Shown: positions 39,417 to 49,480 of the stretch, in pieces | Layout: the number at the start of each line of letters is the position of its first letter | Position numbering within the stretch: the stretch's first letter is position 1 | Assembly (NCBI GenBank): GCA_029243165.1 | Contig: JAQWSN010000005.1 | Span: forward strand, 186,001 to 250,000 | Reading direction: 5' to 3' | Length of the DNA: 64,000 nucleotides | Origin: Flavobacteriaceae bacterium | GTDB taxonomy: Bacteria; Bacteroidota; Bacteroidia; Flavobacteriales; Flavobacteriaceae | The notes under the pieces: model-generated | What the model saw: only the letters and a program-made list of their open reading frames with translations | Database searches by the model: none | Told to the model about the DNA's origin: nothing | Made by a program: the position numbers and the translations under genes

Positions 39417-40157
39417 ATGTCTAGATACCTCAGTATTATCAATTACCGTACATTAATAACCCTGGCCTTGTCGCTGATTGTTCCTCTTGTTGCCTATCAA
39501 TTTAAGGTCGTTTACAATATTGATCTCACCCTAATGAGTATTGCGATCATTTTTCCTTTGGTATTCACCATTAGAGGTGCATTTAGAAGAAGAGAAAAAG
39601 CATTAGAACATTTAAGTTTATTTAGAGCGGGGCTAAAAACAATTGATAATTTGATTCAATTCTCACCCAAGATTAGTGACGCGGATAAACTTGAAGGACA
39701 AGAAAAAATAAATGCCCTAAACAACGCACTGTACAACCACCTAACAACTAAGGATGAAGATCCTACTGCATTTGATATCGAATATGAAAACTTCTTAAGT
39801 TACATAAGAGCTAAAAATGAAACGATAACAGGGGGTACTAGAGAAAAAATATTTCGGTTTTTAAAAGATGTTTTGGATAGCGCTGACAACCTAATTGCAA
39901 TCCACTCACATCGAACACCTATTAGTTTAAAAGCCTACTGCCTGATTTTTATTTACATTTTCCCAGTAATCTACACACCTACGATTATAAATAAAATTGG
40001 TTTTGACAACCCGAGCTGGTTAACATTTTTCATTGTCATTCTCAGTGAGTTTATTCTTATTTCACTTTACAATATTCAAGATCAAATGGAACATCCTTTT
40101 GATGACGATGGATTGGATGATATTAAACTAAAAATATTCAGTGTAAATAGAAACTGA
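39417..40157 (+). CDS. Bestrophin-like membrane protein
   Basis: 246 residues, with hydrophobic segments near 10-50 and 165-225 separated by a polar region of about 110 residues. The C-terminal stretch IQDQMEHPFDDDGLDDIKL recalls the acidic 'E-x-PF...D-D' box of bestrophins/UPF0187 chloride channels. The rest is too diverged to be sure. It may be an anion channel; function is unproven. Confidence 0.5.
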   Translation: MSRYLSIINYRTLITLALSLIVPLVAYQFKVVYNIDLTLMSIAIIFPLVFTIRGAFRRREKALEHLSLFRAGLKTIDNLIQFSPKISDADKLEGQEKINALNNALYNHLTTKDEDPTAFDIEYENFLSYIRAKNETITGGTREKIFRFLKDVLDSADNLIAIHSHRTPISLKAYCLIFIYIFPVIYTPTIINKIGFDNPSWLTFFIVILSEFILISLYNIQDQMEHPFDDDGLDDIKLKIFSVNRN

Positions 40158-40258
40158 TTTCAAAATTCGTTTTCAAATTGTACATTGCTGTTAATTAAGC
40201 CATTCAATTAATTTTTGGAATCACCCAGAACGAGGTATTAACATAAAACCATTTCAAA

Positions 40259-41971
40259 ATGAAAACCATACTTCTTACAGCAACTTTAATCTTTTTAATC
40301 AGTTGCAATGGAATTGCACCCGATCAAGAACTCAAAACATTAATTGAAGACTACCAAAATTTCAAAAAGCAGAACGACTCAAATTATCCCCTAGGAGATT
40401 TTAGAGAATCTACTATTGAAAAAAGAGCTTCTTATTGTAAAGAGCTTCTTGCCCAATTAAAAAAAATTGATCCCAGTTCATTTGATGAAGAGGATACAAT
40501 CTCCTATTCGCTACTCGAATTTGTGTTAAATGAAGTTGTTACCAAATACGAATTTAAGACCCATTGGAATCCCATCTTATCAGATGCAGGATTTCATTCC
40601 AGTCTGACTTACCGAGTAAATCCGATAACCAGTAAGCAGGGTGCGTTGGAGTATCTGAACCTACTAAAAGCCATTCCCGAATACATTGATCAACAAACCC
40701 AACTCATCCGAAAAGGACTGGAAGCAGGAATGGGGCAACCCTTAATAATTTTTAAAGGTTATGAATCAACTTATGAGCAACATATCACCCTCACTGCAGA
40801 AGAAAACTTTTACTTTAGTCCTTTCTTAAAACTTCCTAAACCTTTGTCAAAGTCAGAAAAAGACTCTCTTCAACTTGCAGCAAAAGAAGTGATTTTAGAA
40901 GCGGTGATCCCATCTTTTAAATCGGTAAAAACTTTTTTTGAAAAAGAGTATTATCCAAATACACGCCAAAGCATTGGAGTATCTGAAACTCCAAACGGAA
41001 ATGCCTATTATCAAAGCCGTATTGATTTTTACACTACCCTCGATTTAACACCTGAGGAAATTCATCAAAAAGGACTTGAAGAAGTGGACCGTATCAAAGC
41101 CCAAATGGAGGAAATTGTAAAAGAAGTTGACTTTAAAGGTTCCATTAAAGAATTCATTCAATTTCTTAGAACCGATCCTCAGTTTTACGCAAAGACTCCT
41201 GAAGAGCTTTTAAAACATGCTCGTAATATCGCTAAAAAACTGGACGAACAACTCCCCCGCTTTTTTAAATCACTACCCAGAAAACCCTATGGAGTTGCAC
41301 CTGTCCCAGATGCAATTGCACCCAAATATACCGCAGGTCGTTACATCGGTACTTCGCCTAACAGCACCGACCCCGGTTATTATTGGGTGAATACTTATGA
41401 TCTACCCAGTAGACCGTTATTCCTAATTCCTGCTCTAACGGCTCACGAGGCTGTTCCTGGGCATCATTTACAAGGAGCTTTAAATCAAGAACTCCCCGAA
41501 AGCATCCCCCAATTTAGAAGAAATCTTTACCTATCTGCCTACGGTGAAGGCTGGGGATTGTACACAGAATTTTTAGCAAATGAAATGGGTATTTACACCA
41601 GCCCTTATGAACATTTTGGAAAATTGACCTATGAAATGTGGCGTGCCTGTAGACTGGTCGTGGATACAGGAATGCATGTCTTTGGTTGGTCTAGGCAGAA
41701 AGCAGTTGATTTTATGGCAGAAAATACCGCACTGTCTTTTCATGAAATCAATACCGAAATTGATCGCTACATTTCATGGCCTGGACAAGCACTCGCTTAC
41801 AAAATCGGAGAATTAAAAATCAGGGAACTACGATCACGAGCTGAAAAAGAATTAGGAAGCCAATTTGATATCCGTGAATTTCACGAACAAATCCTTGCAA
41901 AAGGAACACTTACCTTGCCCTTGTTGGAACTCAAGATTTTAGCCTTCATTGAACAAAAGAAAAAAAACTGA
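40259..41971 (+). CDS. DUF885 lipoprotein, probable metallopeptidase
   Basis: 570 residues. The N-terminus MKTILLTATLIFLISC is a lipoprotein signal (LISC lipobox), anchoring it in a membrane facing the periplasm. DUF885 is identified by LTAHEAVPGHHLQGAL, an HExxxGHH-like zinc motif near residue 400, and AYGEGWGLYTEFLANEMG downstream with the third ligand. Such proteins are putative peptidases. Confidence 0.88.
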   Translation: MKTILLTATLIFLISCNGIAPDQELKTLIEDYQNFKKQNDSNYPLGDFRESTIEKRASYCKELLAQLKKIDPSSFDEEDTISYSLLEFVLNEVVTKYEFKTHWNPILSDAGFHSSLTYRVNPITSKQGALEYLNLLKAIPEYIDQQTQLIRKGLEAGMGQPLIIFKGYESTYEQHITLTAEENFYFSPFLKLPKPLSKSEKDSLQLAAKEVILEAVIPSFKSVKTFFEKEYYPNTRQSIGVSETPNGNAYYQSRIDFYTTLDLTPEEIHQKGLEEVDRIKAQMEEIVKEVDFKGSIKEFIQFLRTDPQFYAKTPEELLKHARNIAKKLDEQLPRFFKSLPRKPYGVAPVPDAIAPKYTAGRYIGTSPNSTDPGYYWVNTYDLPSRPLFLIPALTAHEAVPGHHLQGALNQELPESIPQFRRNLYLSAYGEGWGLYTEFLANEMGIYTSPYEHFGKLTYEMWRACRLVVDTGMHVFGWSRQKAVDFMAENTALSFHEINTEIDRYISWPGQALAYKIGELKIRELRSRAEKELGSQFDIREFHEQILAKGTLTLPLLELKILAFIEQKKKN

Positions 41972-42093
41972 ACTTAACTGCTTTGTAATCAGATTATTTA
42001 CTGTTAAAATAAATTTTTAATACTTTTTTAAAAATCATTTTTTCCTATCTTTAGTAAGATAATTTAATACGGTCAAACTTATACTTTAAAAAA

Positions 42094-42549
42094 ATGGCAC
42101 AATTTCAACTCAATGTAAATGGAAAAACACACGAGCTAAATGTGGATCCTACTACCCCTATTTTGTGGATACTTCGAGACCATTTAAATCTTGTGGGAAC
42201 TAAATACGGTTGTGGTATTGCACAATGTGGAGCCTGTACTGTTCATTTAAATGGAATTGCAGTTCGCTCCTGCCAACTGCCAATATCTTCTGTAGGAAGC
42301 AATAAATTGACAACCATTGAAGGACTTTCAGAAAACGGGGAACACCCTGTACAAAAAGCATGGCTGGAACACGACGTCCCTCAATGCGGATATTGCCAAT
42401 CTGGACAAATCATGAGCGCTTCAGCTTTGCTGGAAGCCAACGCAAATCCTACCGAAGAAGAAATTGAAGCAGCCATGCATGGAAATATTTGCAGATGTGG
42501 TACGTACACTCGAATAAAAGCGGCTATTAAAACAGCCTCTAATTCTTAA
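42094..42549 (+). CDS. iorA: Molybdenum hydroxylase [2Fe-2S] subunit (IorA type)
   Basis: 151 residues. A plant-type [2Fe-2S] ferredoxin domain has [17 protein letters not shown] at about 41-57. A second all-helical [2Fe-2S] domain has [10 protein letters not shown] and [13 protein letters not shown]. It passes electrons from the molybdenum subunit encoded 10 bp downstream. Named after isoquinoline 1-oxidoreductase, the closest characterised type; the true substrate is unknown. Confidence 0.92.
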   Translation: MAQFQLNVNGKTHELNVDPTTPILWILRDHLNLVGTKYGCGIAQCGACTVHLNGIAVRSCQLPISSVGSNKLTTIEGLSENGEHPVQKAWLEHDVPQCGYCQSGQIMSASALLEANANPTEEEIEAAMHGNICRCGTYTRIKAAIKTASNS

Positions 42550-42559
42550 ATTATATTTT

Positions 42560-44809
42560 ATGAAAACGATAAAAACATCAATTGGAAGACGGTCTTTTAT
42601 AAAAAGAAGTACACTAGCCGGTGGAGGAATTATGCTAAGTTTTAATTGGCTGACCTCTTGTGATATGTCACCCAAACAAGTAAAAGCACTCCCAAAGGAA
42701 TGGTTTAAAATTAATGGGTTCTTGAAAATTGGAGAAAATGGTTTGGTAACCATCATGTCGCCCAATCCTGAAATTGGTCAAAATGTTAAAACATCAATGC
42801 CCATGATAGTTGCAGAGGAATTGGACGTTGACTGGAACGATGTAATTGTAGAACAAGCCCCTCTTAACACCAGCTTGTTTAAAAGACAATTGGCGGGAGG
42901 AAGTCAATCCATTCGTCAAGGTTGGAATAGTTTAAGAATGGCAGGTGCCACCGCACGAAACATGTTGGCTCAAGCAGCTGCTCAAACTTGGGGAGTTGAG
43001 GTTAATGAAATTATTACCCAGAAAGGGTATTTAATTCACGAAGCTTCTGGTAATAAAACAGGCTTTGGCTCCATGGCTTCATTAGCTGCTGAAATGGAGA
43101 TCCCTGAAGAAGTCCCTTTAAAAGATCTCGCTGATTTTAAAATCATTGGAACTTCTAGGAAGAACGTTGATGGAACTAAAATTGTAACAGGAAAACCACT
43201 TTATGGTTTAGATTATTCCGCCGAAAATATGCTCATCGCAATGCTCGTCCATCCACCTGCTTTTGGTATGCAACTCAAATCAGTTGACGCTAGTAAAGCC
43301 GCTAGTATGCCCGGAGTAAAAAAGATTTTTCCAATTAAAACCCACCTAGAGGATTACAGCCTCGGTGCATTAGACAATGATGCTTTTAATGAAGTAGCTG
43401 TTATTGTTGGTGATTCTACCTGGGAAGTAATGAAGGCAAAAGAGGTCTTAAAAACAGAATGGGAATTAGCTCCAGCTAAAAAAGAAGAACTCAGCTTCTT
43501 CGGTCGGACAGTGACTGTAGAAACTCCAGCTGGATTAGAAAGCAGTAAAGACCACCGTCAAGTATTTGATAAAATGTCAAAGAAAAAAGGAAACGTAGTA
43601 AGAAAGGACGGCGATCCTGAGAAAATGTTTAAAAAGGCTGCAAAAATTATTGAGCGAACTTACACCTGTCCTTTTTTAGCGCATAATACCATGGAACCCA
43701 TGAACTTTTTTGCCGATGTAACTTCGGAGCGTGCCAATTTAGTTGGTCCAATTCAGACTCCAGAAATCATGGAAGAAAGCATCTCCAAACGATTGGGAAT
43801 GGACAAAGAAAAAATTGATATTCAAATGACACGTATGGGAGGTGGATTTGGAAGACGTCTTTACGGTCACTTTATGACTGAAGCAGCTGTTATTTCAAAA
43901 GAAATGGGCCAACCTGTCAAGCTCATCTATTCTAGAGAAGACGACATGACCCAGGGTACCTACCGTCCTGCATATCACGCACTCTATCGGGCTGCATTTG
44001 ATGAAAACAATAAACTCATCGCTTTTCATGTCAGAGCAGGAGGGATTCCAGAGAGCCCTCTCGTAGCTAACCGTTTTCCTGCCGGAGCTGTAGACCATTA
44101 CTTAGCAGAAGAGTGGTCTGAGAAAAGTAATATTACCGTGGGTGCTTTCAGAGCTCCCCGTTCTAACTTTATCGCCGGAGCAGAGCAAGCTTTCCTAGAC
44201 GAAGTAGCAGAAACTATGGGCAAAGATCCCATAGACTTTAGACTTGAATTATTGAGAAAAGCAGAAAAAAATCCTGTAGGTGAAAACAACGATTATGAAG
44301 CCTCACGATATGCTGGCGTTCTTGAATTGGTGAAGGAAAAGTCAAACTGGACTGATTCCGATCAAAATGTTCATCGAGGAACAGCAGCTTATTTTTGTCA
44401 TAATTCTTATGTGGCAAACGTACTTGACCTTGAGGTGAAAAATGGAAATCCAATCGTCAAAAAAGTTTATTGTGCCATTGATTGTGGTATTGTTGTAAAT
44501 CCAGATGCCGCCACGAACCTGGCTGAAGGAGGTGTAGTAGACGGTATTGGACATGCAATGTACAGTGCCATGACCTTCAAGGATGGAGTGCCAGAACAAA
44601 ATAATTTCGACACCTACCGCTTGATCCGTCACGGTGAGGCGCCTAAAGAAATTGAAGTACATTTTCTGGACAACCAAATTGACCCTACTGGTTTGGGTGA
44701 GCCTCCATTCCCTCCCATTATGGGTGCAATGGCAAACGCTCTTTACAAAGCAACGGGGGTTCGTCATTACAACCAACCCTTCATCACTGACAAACCACTA
44801 GCCGGATAA
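42560..44809 (+). CDS. iorB: Molybdenum hydroxylase large subunit (IorB type)
   Basis: 749 residues of the xanthine-dehydrogenase/aldehyde-oxidase superfamily, single-chain IorB type. N-terminal GRRSFIKRSTLAGGGIML is a twin-arginine-like signal, so the folded holoenzyme is probably exported. Moco-binding text includes RMGGGFGRRLYGHF and GAFRAPRSNFIAGAEQAFLDE. GLGEPPFPPIMGA near the C-terminus carries the catalytic Glu. It hydroxylates N-heterocycles or aldehydes with water-derived oxygen. It ends in an intrinsic terminator and is followed by the whole cofactor pathway. Confidence 0.93.
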   Translation: MKTIKTSIGRRSFIKRSTLAGGGIMLSFNWLTSCDMSPKQVKALPKEWFKINGFLKIGENGLVTIMSPNPEIGQNVKTSMPMIVAEELDVDWNDVIVEQAPLNTSLFKRQLAGGSQSIRQGWNSLRMAGATARNMLAQAAAQTWGVEVNEIITQKGYLIHEASGNKTGFGSMASLAAEMEIPEEVPLKDLADFKIIGTSRKNVDGTKIVTGKPLYGLDYSAENMLIAMLVHPPAFGMQLKSVDASKAASMPGVKKIFPIKTHLEDYSLGALDNDAFNEVAVIVGDSTWEVMKAKEVLKTEWELAPAKKEELSFFGRTVTVETPAGLESSKDHRQVFDKMSKKKGNVVRKDGDPEKMFKKAAKIIERTYTCPFLAHNTMEPMNFFADVTSERANLVGPIQTPEIMEESISKRLGMDKEKIDIQMTRMGGGFGRRLYGHFMTEAAVISKEMGQPVKLIYSREDDMTQGTYRPAYHALYRAAFDENNKLIAFHVRAGGIPESPLVANRFPAGAVDHYLAEEWSEKSNITVGAFRAPRSNFIAGAEQAFLDEVAETMGKDPIDFRLELLRKAEKNPVGENNDYEASRYAGVLELVKEKSNWTDSDQNVHRGTAAYFCHNSYVANVLDLEVKNGNPIVKKVYCAIDCGIVVNPDAATNLAEGGVVDGIGHAMYSAMTFKDGVPEQNNFDTYRLIRHGEAPKEIEVHFLDNQIDPTGLGEPPFPPIMGAMANALYKATGVRHYNQPFITDKPLAG

Positions 44810-44833
44810 AACACTTATTCGATTTAAAATACC

Positions 44834-44878
44834 AACAGGAGTTTGCTTTAATTTAAAGTAAATTCCTGTTTTATTTAT
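44834..44878 (+). terminator. Intrinsic terminator after iorB
   Basis: AACAGGA...TTTGCTTT, loop, AAAGTAAA...TCCTGTT forms a stem of about 16 bp with one G-U and a mismatch, followed by TTATTTATT. It separates iorAB from moeA. Confidence 0.85.
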
Positions 44879-44885
44879 TCAATTC

Positions 44886-46076
44886 ATGATCTCCGTAGAA
44901 GAAGCACTTGCTTTGGTTTTTAAAAACAGTTTCGCAATAACAAAAACTGAGAAACTACCTCTAGCTCAATGTTTGAATAAAATTTTAGCAAATTCTATTG
45001 AAGCACCCCTAAACCTTCCCTCATACAAATTATCTTCGATGGACGGTTATGCATTGAATCTCCATGATGCTCATGAATATTCAATCGTTGGTGAAGTAAA
45101 AGCTGGAGACTCAATTAATCCAAAATTAGAGATCGGAGAATGTGTACGTATCTTTACAGGGGCGGTAGTCCCGGACAGTGCAAATGCGGTTGTTATGCAA
45201 GAAAAAACGACCACAGATGGAAATCGCATCAAAATTGATACTGTGATCAAATCAGGTGATAATATTCGTCCTGTTGGATCGCAAGTGAAAAAAGGAAGCT
45301 TTCCTCTCAAAAAAGGACAGGTACTCCAAGCCTCTGGAATGGCTTTTTTACAAAGTCTAGGTATTCAACAAGTGGAAGTTTTTAAAGCTCCAAAAGTAAC
45401 TCTCGTCTTAACTGGAAATGAGTTAATTTCATCCCATGAAAAGCTTACAAGAGGAAAAATCTACGAAAGCAATAGTATTTTACTCGAAGCTGCATTGCAC
45501 CAACAAGGAATTGAGACCCAACGCATCTCTTTTACAGAAGACACACTTAAAGGCACAATTGAAGTTCTCAAAAAGGCTTTTTTATCTTCTGATGTAGTCC
45601 TCGTTTCTGGAGGAATCTCAGTTGGAGATTATGACTTTGTAAAACAAGCTCTTGAAGCACTTAAAGTTAAAGAGGTTTTTTACAAAGTAAGACAACGTCC
45701 AGGAAAACCTCTTTTTTTTGGAAAAAAAGAAAACCGTTTTGTTTTTGCTCTTCCAGGAAATCCTGCTTCAACACTCAGCTGTTTTTATGTTTACGTACTT
45801 CCCTTACTTGCAAGATTAAGAGGAAGTCAAAGCCAAGGATTGATTCGAGTTTCTATGCCCTTGACTCATGATTTCCATTCTAAAGAGCCTAGAGCGCTCT
45901 TTTTAAAAGCTCATGTAGAAAATAAAACTGTTACCGTTTTAGATGGTCAACACTCGTCCATGTTAGTCAGCTTTGCTCGAGCCAATGCATTGGTTTACAT
46001 ACCAGAAAACGGTGTTTCCCTAAAAAAAGGAGCCTCAGTAGAAGTACTGTTATTACCCAACATCATTCTGACCTAA
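44886..46076 (+). CDS. moeA: Molybdopterin molybdenumtransferase
   Basis: 396-residue MoeA. LSSMDGYALN near residues 50-59, FTGAVVPDSANAVVMQE, the VSGGISVGDYDFVKQAL molybdopterin-binding segment and FALPGNPASTLSCF are characteristic. It inserts molybdate into adenylylated molybdopterin. First gene of the moeA-tauE-moaD-moeB-moaE-moaCB-moaA run, with gaps of 2-10 bp or short overlaps. Confidence 0.96.
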   Translation: MISVEEALALVFKNSFAITKTEKLPLAQCLNKILANSIEAPLNLPSYKLSSMDGYALNLHDAHEYSIVGEVKAGDSINPKLEIGECVRIFTGAVVPDSANAVVMQEKTTTDGNRIKIDTVIKSGDNIRPVGSQVKKGSFPLKKGQVLQASGMAFLQSLGIQQVEVFKAPKVTLVLTGNELISSHEKLTRGKIYESNSILLEAALHQQGIETQRISFTEDTLKGTIEVLKKAFLSSDVVLVSGGISVGDYDFVKQALEALKVKEVFYKVRQRPGKPLFFGKKENRFVFALPGNPASTLSCFYVYVLPLLARLRGSQSQGLIRVSMPLTHDFHSKEPRALFLKAHVENKTVTVLDGQHSSMLVSFARANALVYIPENGVSLKKGASVEVLLLPNIILT

Positions 46077-46085
46077 ACCAAAAAA

Positions 46086-46820
46086 ATGACTTTCGAAAAT
46101 CTGATGTTTTATGTTCTTATTCCCCTTGTGGCTTTTTTGTACTCCAGTGTTGGGCATGGAGGTGCAAGTGGTTATTTAGCCTTGATGGCCGTCTTTTCCT
46201 TTCCTAGTGATACAATGAAGCAAACTGCTCTACTTCTCAATTTATTTGTCGCAGGGATTGCCTTTTATCATTATTACAAAGCAGGACATTTCAATAAAAA
46301 ACTTTTTATTTTTTTTGCTTTAGGTTCAGTACCCGCAGCATTTATCGGGGGGCTATTTTCTCTTGACCCATGGATTTACAAAAAAATCCTTGGATTCCTT
46401 TTATTTTTTGCCGTTGCAAGAATGCTTTTCGTCCAAGAGAATCGTAATTCAAAAAATAATGAATTGCCTATTCTAATGGCTCTTTGCATAGGAGCCAGTA
46501 TTGGCTTTTTTTCTGGACTCATTGGAATCGGTGGTGGTATTATTTTAACGCCACTGATTTTGTTGTTTCATTGGGGCAATATGAAACAAGCTGCTGCAGT
46601 ATCTGCCTTGTTCATTTGGGTAAATTCTGCTTCAGGACTTCTCGGTCAATTCAGCAGTGGAGTCACTCTGAACATAAATGCTTTTTTTATGATTGGTCTT
46701 GCTCTTGTAGGGGGGCTTTTTGGAAGCTACTATGGAAGTCAGCGTTGGAACCCTAGGCGACTGGAATATTTTTTAGCTCTGGTATTGACCTCAGCAGGAA
46801 TAAAGCTTATCTTGTTTTGA
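46086..46820 (+). CDS. TauE/SafE family membrane transporter
   Basis: 244 residues, about eight transmembrane segments. The two glycine-rich repeats typical of TauE/SafE are SVGHGGASGYLALMAV and SGLIGIGGGIILTPLI. Such proteins are thought to export sulfite or other sulfur anions. Its position inside the molybdenum-cofactor operon is repeated in other Bacteroidota as far as I recall and may link to sulfur handling in dithiolene synthesis; direction and substrate are unknown. Confidence 0.88.
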   Translation: MTFENLMFYVLIPLVAFLYSSVGHGGASGYLALMAVFSFPSDTMKQTALLLNLFVAGIAFYHYYKAGHFNKKLFIFFALGSVPAAFIGGLFSLDPWIYKKILGFLLFFAVARMLFVQENRNSKNNELPILMALCIGASIGFFSGLIGIGGGIILTPLILLFHWGNMKQAAAVSALFIWVNSASGLLGQFSSGVTLNINAFFMIGLALVGGLFGSYYGSQRWNPRRLEYFLALVLTSAGIKLILF

Positions 46821-46821
46821 T

Positions 46822-47055
46822 ATGAAAATTAAAGTGCGCTATTTTGGTCAAATAAAAGAAATCACAGGTAAAAGTGATGAATACCTTGTTGAACAATTTG
46901 AAACTGTACAGAGTTTGAAGTCGTTTCTCAAAAAACGCTATCCAGAATTAAATGCATTGAATTTTAAAATTGCGCAAGACAACAAAATCGATGAGGATTC
47001 AAGTCATTTGCATGGAACGCTCATCGATTTATTGCCCCCTTTTTCAGGAGGTTAA
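46822..47055 (+). CDS. moaD: Molybdopterin synthase small subunit
   Basis: 77 residues, ubiquitin-like fold. It starts IKVRYFGQIKEITGKSDEY and ends LLPPFSGG; the terminal Gly-Gly is the thiocarboxylation site. It donates sulfur to cyclic pyranopterin with MoaE. It lies 1 bp after the TauE gene and 2 bp before moeB. Confidence 0.95.
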   Translation: MKIKVRYFGQIKEITGKSDEYLVEQFETVQSLKSFLKKRYPELNALNFKIAQDNKIDEDSSHLHGTLIDLLPPFSGG

Positions 47056-47057
47056 TT

Positions 47058-48125
47058 ATGGAAAATCGTTATCAAAGACATATTCAATTAACCGAAATAG
47101 GTACAGAAGGACAACAAAAAATTAAAAAGTCTAAGGTTCTTGTTGTGGGTGCAGGAGGTTTGGGCTGTCCTGCACTTCAATATTTAACAGCAGCTGGTGT
47201 AGGAACTCTTGGCATAATGGATGCTGACGTAGTTACCGCATCAAACCTTCAGCGACAAATCCTTTTTAATGAAAATGATTTAGGGAAAAATAAGGCAGTT
47301 GTAGCTCAAGAACGATTGCGCCAATTAAATTCAGAAATCACAATCAAATCCTATCCTTTTGCATTAACCCATGAGAATGTAGCCGATTTCATAAACCTTT
47401 TCGAGATTATTATTGATGGAACCGATAACTTTTACACCCGCTATCTAATTAATGATCAATGCATTTTATCAAAGAAAGTGATGATTTACGGAGCTTTATT
47501 CAAATTTGAAGGACAAGTATCCGTATTCAATCATAAAGACGGACCCAGCTACAGATGTCTTTTTCCATCACCTCCAAAAGTTGGGGAAATTCCAAATTGC
47601 AGTGAGGTTGGTGTCTTGGGAGTTGTCCCCGGGATAATTGGAATGTATCAGGCAACTGAAGCTTTAAAAATTATTTTAGGCTTTGAAGATGTTCTTAGTG
47701 GCAAACTTCTTTGTGTAAATTTACTGAACCACTCCAACACCCTTTTTAATTTTGAAAAAAGAGATACAGAGATCAAAAAAATTAAGAAACTAAAAAGAGT
47801 AATTCCTATCGAGAATAAGGATTGCTTCGTAGATTTTGAAGTATCTTTAACTCAGCTATCATCAAATGAAAAGATAATGTGGATCGATGTTCGAGAAAAA
47901 GATGAAGCCCCGCGTATTACTCATCTAGAAATACAGGAATATCCTCTGAGTCGCTCTATTACATCAAACTCCATTGTCCAGGGTGAGGCTAAAATTATTG
48001 CGTTTTGTCAAACTGGATTGAGGAGTAAAGCCTTTGTTCAAAAAATGAAAAACAAAGGGATAAAAAATTGCTTTAGCCTTAAAGAAGGGGCGTCAGAACT
48101 AAACGATTGGGGACGTAAGATTTAA
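47058..48125 (+). CDS. moeB: MoaD-adenylyltransferase/sulfurtransferase (MoeB with rhodanese domain)
   Basis: 355 residues. ThiF/MoeB domain: VLVVGAGGLGCPALQYL nucleotide motif, NLQRQILF arginine motif and DGTDNFYTRYLIND. The C-terminal rhodanese-like domain has IDVREKDE and AFCQTGLRSKAF, whose Cys sits in the active loop. The typical zinc CxxC motifs are incomplete (one Cys at YRCLFPSPP; a second at IPNCSEVGVLG). It activates the MoaD C-terminus with ATP; the rhodanese part supplies sulfur. Confidence 0.92.
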   Translation: MENRYQRHIQLTEIGTEGQQKIKKSKVLVVGAGGLGCPALQYLTAAGVGTLGIMDADVVTASNLQRQILFNENDLGKNKAVVAQERLRQLNSEITIKSYPFALTHENVADFINLFEIIIDGTDNFYTRYLINDQCILSKKVMIYGALFKFEGQVSVFNHKDGPSYRCLFPSPPKVGEIPNCSEVGVLGVVPGIIGMYQATEALKIILGFEDVLSGKLLCVNLLNHSNTLFNFEKRDTEIKKIKKLKRVIPIENKDCFVDFEVSLTQLSSNEKIMWIDVREKDEAPRITHLEIQEYPLSRSITSNSIVQGEAKIIAFCQTGLRSKAFVQKMKNKGIKNCFSLKEGASELNDWGRKI

Positions 48126-48129
48126 AATA

Positions 48130-48570
48130 ATGAAACAAAAAATCAAAAACATATTTGTAGAGGGGGCCATTCCTCCTTCAAAAATTGCAGCATCTATTGC
48201 GCATCACCAAGAAAAAACAAAGATCGGGGCCCACAATATTTTTTTGGGTCAAGTGAGAGCTGATCAAATTGAAGGCAAAACAGTAAGTGCAATTGAATAC
48301 TCAGCTCAAACCGAAATAGCCAATCAAGTATGCCACGAAATAAGAGAAGCTACCTTTTCAAAATACGATCTCAGCTGTATGCATATTTATCATAGTCTAG
48401 GTAAAGTAAAAGCTGGAGAAATCTGTTTTTTTGTTTTTGTTTCAAGTGCACACAGAAAACCTGTTTTCGACAGTCTAGCTGAACTAGTGAACGACATTAA
48501 AGAAAAACTTCCCATATTCGGGAAAGAAGTATTTGAAGATCAGTCCCATCAATGGAAAGTTAATCAATAA
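48130..48570 (+). CDS. moaE: Molybdopterin synthase catalytic subunit
   Basis: 146 residues. GAHNIFLGQVRAD near residues 34-46, the YHSLGKVKAGEICFFVFVSSAHRKPVFDS segment with the catalytic lysine, and a WKVNQ end identify MoaE. It converts cPMP to molybdopterin with MoaD. It lies 4 bp after moeB and 2 bp before moaCB. Confidence 0.95.
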   Translation: MKQKIKNIFVEGAIPPSKIAASIAHHQEKTKIGAHNIFLGQVRADQIEGKTVSAIEYSAQTEIANQVCHEIREATFSKYDLSCMHIYHSLGKVKAGEICFFVFVSSAHRKPVFDSLAELVNDIKEKLPIFGKEVFEDQSHQWKVNQ

Positions 48571-48572
48571 TC

Positions 48573-49478
48573 ATGGTTGATATTACACATAAAAAAAATA
48601 CCCTACGTATCGCAAGGGCAGAAGCGATTTTAAAAGTCAGTAGTCAAGCTACAATTGAAGCAATTGAAAACCAAAAAGTCCCAAAAGGAGATGTCTTTGA
48701 AATGAGTCGAGCCGCAGGGCTTTTGGGCGTAAAAAAAACACCCGAACTACTTCCTGACTGCCACCCGCTACCCATTGAATACGCCGGATTTGATTTTGAA
48801 ATAAACGGTTTAACAATAAAAATTTCATGTACTTTAAAAACAATTTACAAAACAGGGGTGGAAGTTGAAGCTATGCACGGAGCCAGTATTGTGGCTTTAA
48901 ATATGTATGATATGCTCAAGCCACTTGACCAAGGGGTTGAAATCGCATCCATCAAACTTGTTTCTAAAAAAGGAGGGAAAAGCGATCGGCATCGGCTTAA
49001 ATCTGAGTTAGGGAGTGCCGTCATTGTTTGTTCTGACAGTATTTCAAATGGGCAAAAACAAGATAGAGCTGGGAAAAAAGTAATTGAATGTCTTGAAAAC
49101 TGGAAGGTTAAAGTCTTGGATTACAAAGTGATTCCCGATGAAATAGACCAAATCCAGTCATTGCTAAGAAAACAGATAAAAGAAGGTGCCTCCATCATTC
49201 TTTTTATTGGTGGAACAGGACTTTCTCCAAGGGATCAAACCCCAGAAGCCATTACCCCTTTACTAGAAAAACGAATTCCTGGAATGGAAGAAGCAATTCG
49301 TAAATACGGACAAGACAGAACCCCTTACGCTGCTTTATCACGGAGTGTTGTTGGGATGATTGGATCCTCTTTGGTCATGGCATTACCAGGATCTACTAAA
49401 GGTGCTGTGGAATCGGTAAATGCAGTTTTCCCTGAAGCTTTCCATCTTTTTGACATCATCGAAGGAGCACAACATTGA
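48573..49478 (+). CDS. moaCB: Bifunctional MoaC/MoaB protein
   Basis: 301 residues, two fused domains. Residues 1 to ~140 are MoaC (VDITHKKNTLRIARAEA, LLPDCHPLPIEYAGF, TGVEVEAMHGASIVALNMYDM), forming cPMP from the MoaA product. Residues ~145-301 are MoaB/MogA (GSAVIVCSDSISNGQKQDRAG, FIGGTGLSPRDQTPEAI, ALPGSTKGAVESV), adenylylating molybdopterin for MoeA. The fusion is common in Bacteroidota. Overlaps the TTG-start alternative of moaA by 4 bp. Confidence 0.94.
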   Translation: MVDITHKKNTLRIARAEAILKVSSQATIEAIENQKVPKGDVFEMSRAAGLLGVKKTPELLPDCHPLPIEYAGFDFEINGLTIKISCTLKTIYKTGVEVEAMHGASIVALNMYDMLKPLDQGVEIASIKLVSKKGGKSDRHRLKSELGSAVIVCSDSISNGQKQDRAGKKVIECLENWKVKVLDYKVIPDEIDQIQSLLRKQIKEGASIILFIGGTGLSPRDQTPEAITPLLEKRIPGMEEAIRKYGQDRTPYAALSRSVVGMIGSSLVMALPGSTKGAVESVNAVFPEAFHLFDIIEGAQH

Positions 49479-49480
49479 GT

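Noticed and set aside
42760-44800. Long minus-strand open frames inside iorB
   Set aside because: They follow the codon pattern of the real gene on the other strand and show no family motif.
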